NCBI GenBank assembly: GCA_021432635.1
Contig: MU270039.1
Span: 372,001 to 436,000, forward strand
DNA from: Thozetella sp. PMI_491
Taxonomy: Eukaryota > Ascomycota > Sordariomycetes > Chaetosphaeriales > Chaetosphaeriaceae
Direction: 5' to 3'
Length of the DNA: 64,000 nt
Below the pieces are notes generated by a model. It ran no database searches, had not been told where the DNA came from, and saw nothing but the letters and a program-made list of their open reading frames with translations. Positions 1 through 11,939 of this stretch are shown in pieces (the first letter of the stretch is position 1; every line of letters begins with the position of its first letter). The position numbers and the translations under genes were made by a program.

Positions 1-489
1 TGGCCCAGGCAAAATATTGTGCAAACGGAGGGGGCCAAGGGAACTATTCTCTTCAGCAGTCTGCAGAGAGAATCACAATAAGAATTGTGCCTTATGAGAT
101 ATAGGAAGAAAGTCAGCGGGATTTGCTAGTCTCAAGTATACGAAAGTCGCGGAACTCTGTGCACCGGCGCAGCCAAATTGCTGCCACTATAAAAATGACC
201 TCACCAAGTCTCCAAAACATCCCATGTCTGGTTTAGAGCACCCTAGCGCGAGAATATAATGTTTAAGGGACTCCGTTCTATCATTAGTGCTCCAAGATTC
301 ACAGGGTAGGTAAGCTCGGGTTGACTTCCCTCCGTGCTTGGTTGAGCTGAATGGTCGCGCCAAGGTGCCAAGGCCCATGGTTTAGAATAAAACTGTGTCG
401 TGCAAGTTCTATCAAGTTTCCCCGCAGCCGGTCAGTGACTGACTGCACCATAGCACAGGCCTTACCAAGTCCATATCGCAGGAGTACCA
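1..489. other. Intergenic, nothing recognised
   Basis: No convincing coding exon, RNA gene or repeat was found here. Short open frames on the minus strand have no family resemblance. The last part is presumably the promoter of the Clr5-domain gene starting at 490. Confidence 0.5.
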
Positions 490-1935
490 ATGCAGAATCC
501 AACCGCTAAGGCTGGAGAAACTCACTCCGAGGAGGAGTGGGAGAGGATGAGGGATGTATTCGTCCTGCTCTACAGGACCCAAGGATGGTCGCTTCCACGG
601 GTTCGGGAAACTCTCGCCCAGAAGTTTGGGTTTCACGCGACGTGAGTTGATCCCACTCGAAGGAAATTTCGGCATCTCTACACGAGCTCTTCACTCACCA
701 GTTCGCATGAAGGCTTCGCCAGTACAAGACACGCATCGCCAGGTGGGGCGAGACCAAGACTAATAATGTGAGAGTTAAAGGCCGGTACAGGATGACCCGC
801 AATGCTGACTGGTAGGCGGTAGGCTGCTAAACATCCACCTACCGGACAATCCACAGACCTAACTCAGGCGAGTGCCGAGAGGCGTCCGGCTAGTCTTCCG
901 GGGCGTCGGGGACATGCTGTTATTCTCCGACAGGCACCACGAGTAGCCCCCCTCCACCCCCTCACAGCTCCAGGCCACCTCGGAGCCATTCATGCTGCGA
1001 CCCATGGCATAAGCAGATTCTATTCAGGGGTCCTCTCTATGGGCGAGGTCGATCAATCTGTGATTCGTCATCAGAACCAAGAATGGTCAATACGTCAGTT
1101 TTTCGAGATTGCAACGACCGTTCCCGCCCTGGCTTCGGCCTCGGAGTGGGCACCAGCCCAGGCCTTATACGCCCAGATGCTTGACCACGCAGGCCCCTTG
1201 GTCCAGGACCGGAATCCAATCATTGCAGTGTGCATGCTCCAAATTTGCGTCAGATTCTACCAAGATGGCCAACACGCTGTGCTGGATCGCTTCCTGAGCT
1301 TTATTATGGCCCTGGTCGCTGCTCGGGGCCTGCACACGCATCCCTTGCGATTGATGGCGTCTGCGTGGCGCAAATCGAGCAATCATGCGATGGACCTCGT
1401 TACACTGGGTGCTCAACAAGCCTACGATATCCTAAAAAAGCAGCTGGGGCCTGAGCATCCCCAAACCCTGGCTGCCACGCGAGCGCTGCACGGGGCGCAC
1501 TTTGGGAGCGGAAACTACGTCGAGGCGCTCAAGATCATCTCGGAAACCGCTGAAATAGAATCGAAACTCGGTTTCGGCGACCTCATGCTGCTGGATGCAA
1601 AATTCCGAGTGTTGCGCACCCTGATTCCCCTGAACCGACTCGACGAGGCCACTGCTGGCATCGAAGCGATAGAAGCCACCACTCGCAGACTTGCAGATCA
1701 AATCCAACCGGTACAGCGGGAGATAGTTACTGAGAAAATCCAGGTGACTAGGGCAGAACTTTTACGACATCAATTAGATCCTAAGGCCGAAGATATCCTT
1801 TCCGAAATCGTGGAGCGCTACAAGCGGTTAACCGACGACAGCAGCATTGGGGTGCGTTGTGCTCGAGAAGCCCACTTGGAATGTATCAGGAGGACATTGA
1901 GGTCCGGCAAAGTCGAAAGCTTCTATCTCCCCTAA
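490..1935 (+). CDS. Clr5-domain protein with TPR-like C-terminal region
   Basis: The N-terminus is a recognisable Clr5 domain: a W-x-x-M-R-x-x-F-x-x-L-Y start, then F-G-F-H-A-T-L-R-Q-Y-K-T-R-I-A-R-W-G. This fungal domain is found in nuclear or regulatory proteins, often ahead of TPR-like repeats. Proposed exons are 490-641, 713-767 and 934-1935. The first intron (642-712, GTGAGT...AG) is needed to join H-A-T to L-R-Q-Y-K and is well supported. The second (768-933, GTGAGA...CAG) keeps frame but is less certain. The third exon encodes helical repeats, including L-G-P-E-H-P-Q-T-L-A-A-T-R, typical of TPR_12. The role is unknown; DNA or chromatin binding is only the family expectation. The exon layout is inferred, not proven. 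Confidence 0.62.
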
Positions 1936-3008
1936 TAGATAGAATAGAGTCTACACGCGCTCTATAGTCGATGCAGAAGAAACCTAGATGTTTCCACACA
2001 GAAAACTATCAAAACTAATCCTGAAAGAGAGAGAGCGCCGATATTTGTAGGAACTCTCACTACATGGTCAATCTTGGATCCGGCAAGTGATGACAAAGTG
2101 TGACACATGTAGTCATATGCTATCATTCACCAGCCACCACCTTCCACATTATGCCATACTGTTACTCCCAGTCATAATTATGTTTAGTAGTTAAATTTGC
2201 ATGGTCAATTTCGTTCAACTCCTCGATCCTATGGCGTCGAACTTCATAGTATATTTCAGCGTTGCATGTAGAACTATATCCCTTAGATGGTATATTATCG
2301 CAAAAGAAGCAGGGGATGCTCATAAACTAGCTTAGAAAACTACCGAGCTCGGGAACAAAGGGTCTTACGTAGCGAGCAATCTTAAATGGTCACGGGGACA
2401 ACTTTATACGTTAGATGAGCGGTCAAACGAGCGTGGGAAGCGTGTATTTAATAAGTGCGAGCTTCCTCAGTATATAGCGGAAGCAAGCAAGTCTTCAGCC
2501 CTGAAATTCACGAGAGCCAACTTACTAAGTATACGTTTTGTTGTGGCACATTGATAAGAAATTAGCCGCATACTTCAGATATCAGAGTACTAACCAGCGC
2601 TCATCATTCAAGTAATACACGCTCTACAGAAGTTCCATGCAACACGATAGAAAGTGCCATCAAGCACTGCCTAAATGACATTCTACTTGGAGCCAATATC
2701 AAGGCAGATTAGGCACAGAGTGTTCAAAACGCGAATAGTTCTAAAAAGGCTAAATTACCAGTTAATTATAGCTATACATAGTGGTTGGTAGCTATAATAA
2801 GGCATCCCGCATCCCAAAGCGAAGTGTCACCAATCGCGTGCTTGCCAGCAGCAACTCCTGTGTTACGGGCTCCTAATCACATGATCAAGATAGGCAGAGG
2901 CAAGGCAACGAAATGGCCATATAAAGATGCGGGGTGGCCTGCAATGTGTAGTATCAGCCTTTCCGCTCCATGATACAATGTTCAGCGGCTCCTTGCATAC
3001 TAGGAGCC
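1936..3008. other. AT-rich intergenic region
   Basis: About 1.1 kb of AT-rich sequence with many short stops in all frames. No gene, tRNA or repeat could be supported. Confidence 0.5.
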
Positions 3009-4396
3009 ATGAACTCTAGCAAAGAAAGCCACGCCTCTCTCGTCGCTTTAACTCGGAATATTCTGGCGGAATTTGGATTGAAGGTAGTCACTAAACACAT
3101 TCTCTTGCTCTTATATTCCCGCTGCTGGGCTCATTAAAGAAGTAGTCTCTCCAGATAACGCCCCTGGCACTGCCTTGGTACAACAACTTTCTTTTTAAGA
3201 TAGACCTTGCCGAACCTGCGTATCCCGATTCCTTTCCCCTGCAACCAGGGACAGCTCCCCCGCCTCCTTCGGGTATATCCACGTTGGTCCTGCGATTCAG
3301 CAATCCCCATGCCAAAGGTCACAACAATACGAACCGTGTTGAAAATATTGTCGCGTCGCAATACCTTGTGCGCAAAGCGTTAGATGTATCCAACCTACTC
3401 CCACTTGTGCCTGCAATTTATGCTTGGGCCCCATATAAACCAGAACTCCACGGGGAGCTAGGATACGGATGGATGTTGGACGAATTTCGGGCTGGCATAG
3501 AATTGACGAAGGTTTTTCAGAATCTCACGCTTGCAGGCAAGAAAGATGTGATAGAAGTTATCGCAGATATCTTCTCCTGCATCCAAAGCCTAGAACTTCC
3601 TCCCACTATCACAAAGTTTGGAGGACTAACATTTGACGAGCATGGGCAAGTTATTCAAGGACAGATGCCGATTTTAAAGGGTGGACCATGGGAATCTTAT
3701 GCAGAAGTGTGGCATGCAAGGCTCCGGGGAGAATTAAAGGGGTCAGATAAGGAAGGCACTGTGCTGCTCGGATGGAGACCAAATGGAGTAAGAGATAGGA
3801 TTGAGCGGTTTTTAGCTAATGATGGAATAGCAAAAGTACTTGATGGAGTTGATATCAATAAGAGGGTCTTGGTGCATGGAGATTTCTGTAAGCTTCCTAC
3901 CTGTTGTGTACAAGAAGAGAGCTAACCAAATAAAGCGAACTGGAATATCCTTTTTGACCCCGACTTGAAAGCCGTGACAGCTTTGCTGGATTTTGACTGG
4001 GCCAGCATCACTCATCCTTGTCATGAATATTTCGGCGGATTCTCCGAGATCGATGGTGGCATCCGATTTGAAGAAAAGGGCTTGCAATACTTGGCGAAAC
4101 CCGTTCTTTCTGGGGATTTCACTCAAGTCCCACAGGGTTTATCCAAGGCTGAGATCGAACAGTGGGAGCTCGCTCATGCATGGGACGCCGCACTTAGATC
4201 CAGGGGGGTTACGAGGCTGAGCTCAATCGACGGTCTCAACAGGCTGGAGGACTTGAGGGTTTTGTCAAGTTTGATCTGCCCACGCATCCTTACCAATCCC
4301 TTCATTCTTAAACGTACTCCGAGAGAGGTTCAGGAGACGACACGGGCAGAGAATGAGGGCAAATTGCTTCATCTTTTGGATCGATATGGATTCTAA
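3009..4396 (+). CDS. Aminoglycoside-phosphotransferase (APH) family kinase-like protein
   Basis: Exons are 3009-3083, 3155-3887 and 3936-4396, giving 422 residues. The kinase signature is rebuilt across the second intron (3888-3935, GTAAGC...AAAG): V-L-V-H-G-D-F-S-N-W-N-I-L-F-D, the APH/choline-kinase catalytic loop (Asp268, Asn273). It is followed by L-L-D-F-D-W-A, the metal-binding DFD-type motif. The N-terminal lobe has W-Y-N-N-F-L-F-K, a proline-rich loop, and V-L-R-F-S-N-P. The start at 3009 was chosen because its 25-residue exon splices in phase into the conserved N-lobe; internal non-ATG starts were discarded. Such fungal genes are numerous and mostly uncharacterised; the substrate is probably a small molecule, not an antibiotic. 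Predicted cytosolic: no signal peptide or membrane segment is visible. Confidence 0.85.
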
Positions 4397-5012
4397 ACTA
4401 TGACGAAGAAATATAGTCCGTGCCAATCCGGCTATGATGAGCAAGATTGCCCTAACGCTCTCCAAATGCCAGTTCCAAAGAAGTCAACTAGATCTTATTG
4501 TCGGTTAGTCATTATCTGCTCCTTTATTTACGCACGATGAGCATGCAATTATATAGAAGATCCCACGTAACTGAAATCCTATGAACAAGCTGTGAGCGGT
4601 GGTCAATGCGTCCAAGCCATTGGTGTGCTCCCAACCAAGGCCATCCAATATCATTTCGGCCTTTTCATTTAACTTGGACTTTTGCCTGCCAAGTTTACCT
4701 AGTGTGAATCCATTTGAAAGTGAGACTTTAAGAGTCAGCAATATATCATTAACACTAGTCCAAACTGTGACAACCCACTCACATGGGGGTTGGCTTTAGA
4801 CTTGCGGTCTAGTAAATGGGCTAGAATAACTTGTGTCCTATTTAGCGTGTCGCCACATATACAAATTTCTCGCAGCGCGTCATTCCCAGACGACTGCCCC
4901 GACCCAAAGACACCATGGCGGTGAGAGGGCCTCCCTCCTGGGCCAATATACTATGCTAAGCCGAGTACCACAAGCCGTCTTCCCAGGGAACCGAGATACC
5001 CCGCGCTCATGA
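4397..5012. other. Intergenic, nothing recognised
   Basis: This is the space between the convergent ends of the APH-like gene and the P450 gene. It presumably holds both 3' untranslated regions. No other feature was seen. Confidence 0.5.
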
Positions 5013-6874
5013 CTACCGCGCCGCAGTGACCATCGTATCTACGGGACCATTGGGGGTAGCTGAGAACGAAAAGAGCTGTAATCCATGCCTTCCTATTACT
5101 GTATCCATATCTGTGTAGGTGTATCGAGGCTTCTCGGCGAGGTCGCAGTCTCGTAGCTCGAAGTCGAACCAGCGCGCTACCAGGACGAGCATGATCTTCA
5201 TCTCATCTAGTGCCAGGGCCTGACCGAGGCAGGAGCGCACGCCTCTCTCGAAGGGGCGGTATGCGTTCCGGGGGCAGGGCAGCTCATTTCCTAGGAAGCG
5301 CTCTGGAATGAACTTCTTGGGCTCGTCAAAATAATCGGGGCTATAATGCATAGCGAGGCTAAGCACTGCCATGTTGTGGTCCTTGACAGGGTACTGTTTC
5401 CCCTTATACTCGACCGTCGTCCTGGCAAAACGTCAGACGCGGGACAGCGCAGCCCTAGGAATCGACGGCACTTACATATCAGACGGTACCGCACGAACGC
5501 TGAAACCAATCGGGAACAGTCGCAGCGTCTCGTCGATGACTGCTTTGGTATAGTCCAACTGCCTAAGCAAGCTCGGGTCCTGCTGAAGCATCTCAACTGT
5601 TTTGTCAAAATCTTTGCTAAAGACGCGGTCATGCTCCTCTCGCATCTTCTTCAGAGCCTCCGGATGCGCAGAAAGCAGCATGAAGATGTACTGTGGATAA
5701 ATAGTGAGATTCCACGCTCGATGAGCAGATTGACTCAAGAGAAGGGGACATACATTGGAGGTGTCGGTAGTGGTGCCAAAGCCGGCGACCAAGAAGCCGT
5801 TTAAGCTGCAAAGGACATCAATATCCAGTCGGCGTGTTGCATACGGTAGGAGCATCTTGGGGCTCTCTTACTTGTCGTGAATAAGCCTAATGCTAGGGGC
5901 GTCCAACGGTTGCCCATTTTCGATTTGGGTTATCAACATCCGGTCGAGCACCGTGGCCGCTTCGGCCATCTTCGGGGTCACCTTTTGCTGCTGTAGGGTT
6001 GCATATCGGGACCGGATCGTAGGCTCCAGGATTGCCTCTATGCGTCGGAAGCACCCGGCTAGCTCCTTGCGTAGCGAACGTTTTGTAAGCGGGTTATTGG
6101 TGGCATTGATCTTGGTCTGCACGTCCACCGCCAACAGTGCTTCCTCGTACACATCGTGGCTGAGGATCTGGCCAAAGAAGATGATGCCGATCACCTGGAA
6201 CGGGTACTGGCCTAGCTCGCGGCGCATGTTTACAACCTTGCCGGCCTTGGCAGTGTTTCGCAATCGGCCGTGGAACGCGGCTGCTTCCTTGATGACCATA
6301 GCATGGTAGCCCTTAACGGAGTTCGGGGTGAACCCCGGGGCGAGCATCATGTGCAGGTGCTTCCAGAGCGATCCATTTGTCGCCTCGATGAAACCAGTTC
6401 CCATGGTCCCATCGAAGAAGCTCGTGACGAAATGGGGCTGCTCGAAATTGTTGATAGTCGTGGAAATTGCGCACGAGTCGGGCGTTGTGCAGACGAGAAA
6501 TCGCGGGCCGAGCGGCCAGAGGTCGAGATAGAAGACGTCGGGAAGATCAAAATCCTGCTTGATCAACGTGAAGACGGTCTGGGCGTGGGTGCCGGCGGGG
6601 ACCTTCTTGGCGTATTCCCCCATGAGCTTCAGGTGGCCCCAGAACATGTCATGTGGTGGACATGGCTTGACGTGCCCGTTAGCGATGCGGACGCGAATGA
6701 GGACATGCGAGGGGTCTGCGGCCGGGTTGCACCATCTGGACGCGCCGGGGTGTGGAAACCTACTAGGTCGCGGTAGAACGAACGGTGGCGGATGGTTAAG
6801 ACTACAAAGTATACTATAGTGCCGACTAGAATCGCGGCAGCGAGCCACAGCTTGCTGATGCCGTCAAACGCCAT
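5013..6874 (-). CDS. Cytochrome P450 monooxygenase
   Basis: Five exons (6874-6764, 6665-5872, 5805-5754, 5690-5476, 5421-5013) give 526 residues. The order is: an N-terminal membrane anchor (L-A-A-A-I-L-V-G-T-I-V-Y-F-V-V-L), a proline hinge reading P-C-P-P instead of the usual P-G-P-P, I-helix A-G-F-G-T-T-T-D-T, K-helix E-T-L-R (ExxR), P-E-R-F, and the heme loop F-E-R-G-V-R-S-C-L-G with Cys455 as ligand. All key P450 residues are present, so it looks functional and is expected to be an ER-anchored microsomal enzyme. All four introns (54-98 bp) keep phase. Its substrate and CYP family cannot be assigned. A Zn2Cys6 regulator gene lies about 870 bp upstream on the same strand, but no polyketide or peptide synthase is visible in the window. 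Confidence 0.93.
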
Positions 6875-7743
6875 TCCCGCGTCTCAAGCGTAGTCTATTT
6901 CAACGCCTGGATGTGTCGAAGACAAGGTGCGGAGAGATTGCCCGCGCAGAACGAATTGCTCGATTTCCGCGGGGCCGAGCCAATTTAAGCCCGACCAACG
7001 GTAAGCTCCCAAGGTATCGGACCCTTAAGTAACACGCAGACCGCCGCGGCATGGGCAGTTTCCCGCAAGCGCCTTAATCCGCCCCTAGCTCGGTAGGCAG
7101 GGATTAGTAGCTCCAGCATTCATCTTCTGGGCTTCATTGAGCTCATCTGAGTGGACGCGGGAGCGAGCCTCCACCGTCAGCACTACTTCCCACAAGCCCA
7201 GCGCCGCACGCAGGCATCAACCAAGATGACCGACCCACACGCCTCCCCATCACAGTACCGCGCATGGTCCATTTTTTTTTTACGTAGGCGAGCGCCGCTG
7301 GCAAATAGGCATGACAGCATATGAAAAGCATTCAGCTTTTTAGGACTTAGGACTTAGCGCATGGGCATTCAGGGGAGGGCTTGAAGAGCCGGGATGTGGC
7401 GAACTAGCCTATCTTATCTAGCGCACCAATCCCAACAAGTACAATACTGTACATACGCGAAAACGTCTTTTGTGAGAGCCCTCAAGTAACGAGCAGGTAG
7501 AGGTTAGGTATATTATCTATAAAAAAAAACCCCTAAAACCCGGTGACAACTCGAAACCCTCCGCTAATGAATGAACCCATTACCGGGCCGCCAGGGCCCA
7601 GCCATCAGCTACACTCAGCCTAGCTCCTCAGGCGATGCTTCCCCTGCTTCTACTGATTATATATATGCAAGATGCTGACTTACAAGTTACCGTGGAGTGA
7701 CCCTCTTCACCCGTCGCCTACTGACCAGAAGTTGCCCATGCGC
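6875..7743. other. Intergenic between P450 and regulator
   Basis: Promoter side of the P450 and 3' side of the Zn2Cys6 gene. It contains short A-runs near 7523 and T-runs near 7271. No gene was recognised. Confidence 0.45.
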
Positions 7744-9670
7744 TCACCTCAGGATCTCCACATCCAGCACCAAGCCTTCCCTAGTCCGAGAATAGACCAG
7801 ACAAAATCGCGTTGCATCTCCCAGGGAGGCAGACTTGGAATAACAGATGCGAACCCGAAATAGGACATCTTTCGCCGAAGGCGTGCCCTCGTCAACTTCC
7901 ATCGACACCCGATGCTCCACTACCTGCATACGCAGCCGGTCAACCCAGCAGTCAACGCGCCGGGCATCGCGTCTCAACAGATCTAAGGCGCGTTGCCGGA
8001 GATCTGGGCCAGTTTGCTCGTGCAGAAGGTTAAAAAGAGGGCTCACCACGCTCAACTCTGCGGGATAGACCGGGGTCGAGCGTTCATAGTCCTGGCTGCC
8101 ATATCTTGCAGCATTGCCGCTACTGCTAGTGCCGACAGCTGGAACAGCATACTCGCTCTCGTCTGGCCAGCCGAATGACACGGTTCTCCTGAAGTCAAGG
8201 AATGGGCCCCACGCTGGCTCGTCGACGATACCCTCGCCGCAGAGGCTGTCCGAGGGGAGGGCGATGTACATATATAGCCAGCGGACCTCGAGCACCCTCA
8301 CATCCTCGTGATCATCCGCGGTTGCTGGGTCCTCTGTCGGGAGCCCACGAAGCATGTTGTCAAAAGCTTCCCTCCAAAGGCGGAGCACGTGATGAAAGTT
8401 GGGCTGTGGCTGGCGGCCACCCCCGGGCCGGCGTCGATGGCGGGCGCCCGGGTGTGCAGCGGCCCAGGAGTGGCCGATCATGTCCATGTATTCGCGAGCC
8501 TCTCCCACGGAATGGAAGGCGGCCGGCATCGCTGCGCCAATGACGGCTGGCGGTGGTGGCGCTGGAAGCACAGGAAGAGAAAATTGCGTGACCTGGAGTG
8601 GGCGGGCGCATTAGCTATCATCCAGTGCATCGGGACTAGCTAGAAGCGATTTCAAGTCAAACCTACATGATCGGCTTCAATCTGCGTTAGTCTAAACGCA
8701 AATGCTATTATAGACAAGGGTGAGGTGGCTGTTTCGATGGACAGCTCGCCCTCGGCCGCGCCGGAACTCTCGGACTCGGCTATAAGGTTGCTCCAGAGTA
8801 TGGGCATAGCAACATTGAAAATCGACATAGCAGCTTCATAGTTGCCTCGTAACAACTACCAACTGTCAGTATCGTTCTGCCAAGTTGGCCCCAAGGCACG
8901 CATAGTAACGGGGCTACTCAAGGTGAACAAGATTACCTCAATCACGACAAAGATCACAGAAGGAGCAAGCGCCGCGGCGGGATTCGCATGCACCCTCACG
9001 TCAAACGACTCTAAATGGTCCCGAATGGCTAGGTTGTATAGCCCCACCGCGGTAGGATTTAGGCTCGTGGTTATGTCCTCTTTGCTATGGTAGTCGTCCT
9101 GAAGTAAGGAAAGCGCGACAAGGGCGCGCCGGACAGTGGGATCTTCGTACGCCAAGGGCATCAATAGGTCCCTCCAGAAGGAAATTGGATGGACCATGAC
9201 ATGGTCATGGACGCCGGCGCGGAATGTAGCCAAGGTAGAGCGCTCCAAGTCGTTATCACCGGGTAGCACGGACAGCGAGTAGCCTGAAGCTGGATCCGCG
9301 ATGGTAGGCGGCCCCGGAGAGCGGGAAGCTGGGGAATGGGAAGCAGACCGAAATGTTAAGTCGTAGCCGTCACATTTCCGGCCAGTATCTGTACATCTGC
9401 GACACCAAGGCTTCCCTTCGTCACACTTGATGCGCCGGACTAAGAATCACCGCACATGTTAGTCTCTATTTCCATGTTATGGCTAATAAATGAACAGACT
9501 TACTTCTAAGAATGGCCGCACGGCCTAGTTAGTCGCTTCAATTCTGATGCCACGAGTTGCAATGTAGAGGATGCATCCGCTGGTGTACAGACTTACCTGC
9601 ATGTTTGGCAGCCGGTCCGAGTCTTGGGGTGGAACGCTCGCCGGCGATCCTCGGGCTTGACTCTCGGCAT
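7744..9670 (-). CDS. Zn2Cys6 fungal transcription factor with an apparent 2-nt exon
   Basis: Proposed exons are 9670-9597, 9505-9504, 9439-8937, 8855-8667 and 8592-7744, giving 538 residues. The binuclear cluster reads T-G-C-Q-T-C-R-I-R-R-I-K-C-D-E, then K-P-W-C-R-R-C-T-D-T-G-R-K-C-D-G-Y, with all six cysteines at canonical spacing. The Arg-Ile pair can only be read in frame if the two bases at 9505-9504 are kept as a micro-exon between two introns (9596-9506 and 9503-9440). The rest matches the small DUF3468-type regulators: F-W-R-D-L-L, A-L-V-A-L-S-L-L and L-L-R-G-N-Y-E-A-A. It is expected to be a nuclear DNA-binding regulator. Its closeness to the P450 suggests, but does not show, that it controls that gene. 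Confidence 0.82.
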
Positions 9671-10481
9671 GGTGCTTTCTTGTACTTCCGTGGCTCATAA
9701 AATGGAAAGCTTGGGAGGGTGACCAGCAAAGCCGCGACAGTCCCTGTTGAGAGCGAAAACTAGCGAACTGCATGGCAGGACGAAGCTGATGAAGGAGAAC
9801 AGAGACAGTGTCCAGCCATATTTATGTCATGCGTACGATATCATAATGAGGGAGCCCTGAATTACAGTTATAAGTCACTGCACAGATAGTAATACCTATT
9901 TGGTTCGAAGTTTGATATCTGCATGGCTTCTAAGAGCCCTACCTACTACGCCGCTATTCAGGAGGCACCCCTCTGTGGAGCCAAAGTTGCATGCTAAACG
10001 ACCAATCGCCCGAGGCTGGTCGTATAGTATCGGCTTCCTCGCTTACGCAGCCGGCTGGAGCCGCTGGAGCATCTAGCTGAAGAGCCGGGATTAGCTGCAA
10101 TTGGTCCATTCGTTTGTCAGCCCTACGGCTAGGTTACATCGCCACACCTAAACGGCGCTGAAAAACGAAACTAAACGGGCCATCGAATAGTTCTACAGGT
10201 GAGGCCGTATGGGCAAGACTAAGTCCAGATCCGCGAGGCCGCCTGTCCGCCAATCCCTTTTACATAGCGGCTCTATTTTCTACTAATTTGCAGAAATAAA
10301 TAATTCGAACTTAGTATACCGTATGATGTGTATCACGCTGCCTTTTTTATCAATAATATTTACCATCTATAAACAGCGTATTAAACTACAGCCCAGCTTA
10401 TAGTCTATGTATAGTTAGGAAAACCCTTAGGGGTCTCTCTTGGCGAGCTTCTGAGCTAAGTTAGGCCCTGCGCGGTGCAAC
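9671..10481. other. Intergenic, partly AT-rich
   Basis: Promoter region of the Zn2Cys6 gene followed by AT-rich DNA around 10250-10420. No coding exon or RNA gene was supported. Confidence 0.45.
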
Positions 10482-11939
10482 TTAAAAGCTTATTATTCTC
10501 TCCTGTACAGATGGATAAAACTCAATATCGTCCTGACAAAACGCTTCGAAGACATTTGAGAATCTCTCGGACCCACGCCCAATGGGTTCAATTAGACTCA
10601 ATGCCATTCCGGGGCATGTCTCTCGCGGCGGCGGGGCCTCCATGTTACGCCATGATGCCCTAGTCGGAAAACGCCAACCATCCGGATAGTGACGAAGATC
10701 GTCGAAAAACGCCCAACCTCGCTGCCGGTACACTGCCCAGAGGGCGGGATATTCGGGAACGCCACGAGAGAGCCACCATATATGACGGAGTAATTTCTTC
10801 CAGCTTCCAGGAGGAGTTGCGTCTACCCATTCCCGGTTTTCGCCTGTGGTGTCTCCCGAGTGTTGGTACGTAATTGGACTGATAAGCTCCGAGGGCTGGG
10901 AGTCTGGAAGTCGAATCTCAATCTCCGCATTAAATTGCTTCAACATGGGTAAAAAGGTTGAGGGATTAGATTTCAACACCCCATGGATGAGTCTGAACCC
11001 GAAGCCAGCGAGAATACCGAGGACATCTGGATGGTTTTGGTAGATAAGGCCCGATATGGTGGGTTAGAAAGGTAGATCTTTGGGACGGCCTAGCTCGCAG
11101 TACTCTAGGCAGAGATTGCAACGCTGCCGACGGTTCTGAGCACAAATAGCCCCGTACAAGGTGGCAACATACTCGTGAACACAATGGAGCATGTCCTGGA
11201 CCCATGGCTGCGTGGTAGAGTCACCTTCAAAGGCGGATAAAGCACCCCAGTCCCATACCTTCTGGACTGGGTGCTCAATGAAGCCAAAATGTGGAGCGTA
11301 ATGGTCATACCACGCCATCTCCTCCGTCGGAGGGAGATTAAATGGTTCATGGCGGTCCCAGGTATGCAAAGGACGGGGATGGTACGCTCTGCAAAGAAGC
11401 TCGTAGCGGAGAAATGCTTGAAGCAGCCGGGTCTGCTCTTCTAGAGAAACCGAGAGAAAGGAGAGTGCTTGGCTGTCCTTGGAAGTCTGTCCTGTCGGCT
11501 CCTCGTGGTAAGATGGATGTGCCCAAGAAGGAAGTCTGAGATACGAGATGTTGAGATCCGGACTGGACGCTTTAGATAGATAGTCGTTGATATATGATAC
11601 GATAGTTCGGTAGAGGAAATCCAAGGATAAGACGGAGGATGCGTTAACATGTATTAGGGGGTCTGGAAGTTGTTTACGTCCCCAGGCTACAAGGTGTTCT
11701 TCCTTTCCTAATGGACTAGGGTGCCCAGGTGGAAACATTAGGATTGCAGCCGCATCTTGAAGAAGATGACCGGGCAGTTCATGGCGGAGGAGGTGGCGGA
11801 GGATGGGTATCTTGGAGCCAGCAGCTTGGCGGCACCAGGTGGGCGATGTGCTGGCGAGACTCCATACATCGTGCCGTGTGGGCAAATGGCATAGTACAAG
11901 CTGGCGTATCTCAGGTGGGATGCGACTTAGCAGATCCAT
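10482..11939 (-). CDS. F-box protein, reading frame interrupted or spliced at about 11065
   Basis: The N-terminus is an F-box: L-L-S-R-I-P-P-E-I-R-Q-L-V-L, then W-S-L-A-S-T-S-P-T-W-C-R. The predicted role is substrate recruitment to an SCF ubiquitin ligase, with an unknown target. The first open segment (11939-11064) ends in an in-frame TAA just after a cysteine-rich stretch (C-N-L-C-L-E-Y-C). The same frame then stays open to 10482 and looks protein-like (H-P-D-V-L-G-I-L-A-G-F-G-F-R-L-I-H-G-V). A short intron removing the stop is possible, with branch CTAAC and acceptor CCAG at about 11028. The available donors (for example GTCCCA near 11087) are weak. Otherwise the gene carries a nonsense change or is two products. 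Confidence 0.65.
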
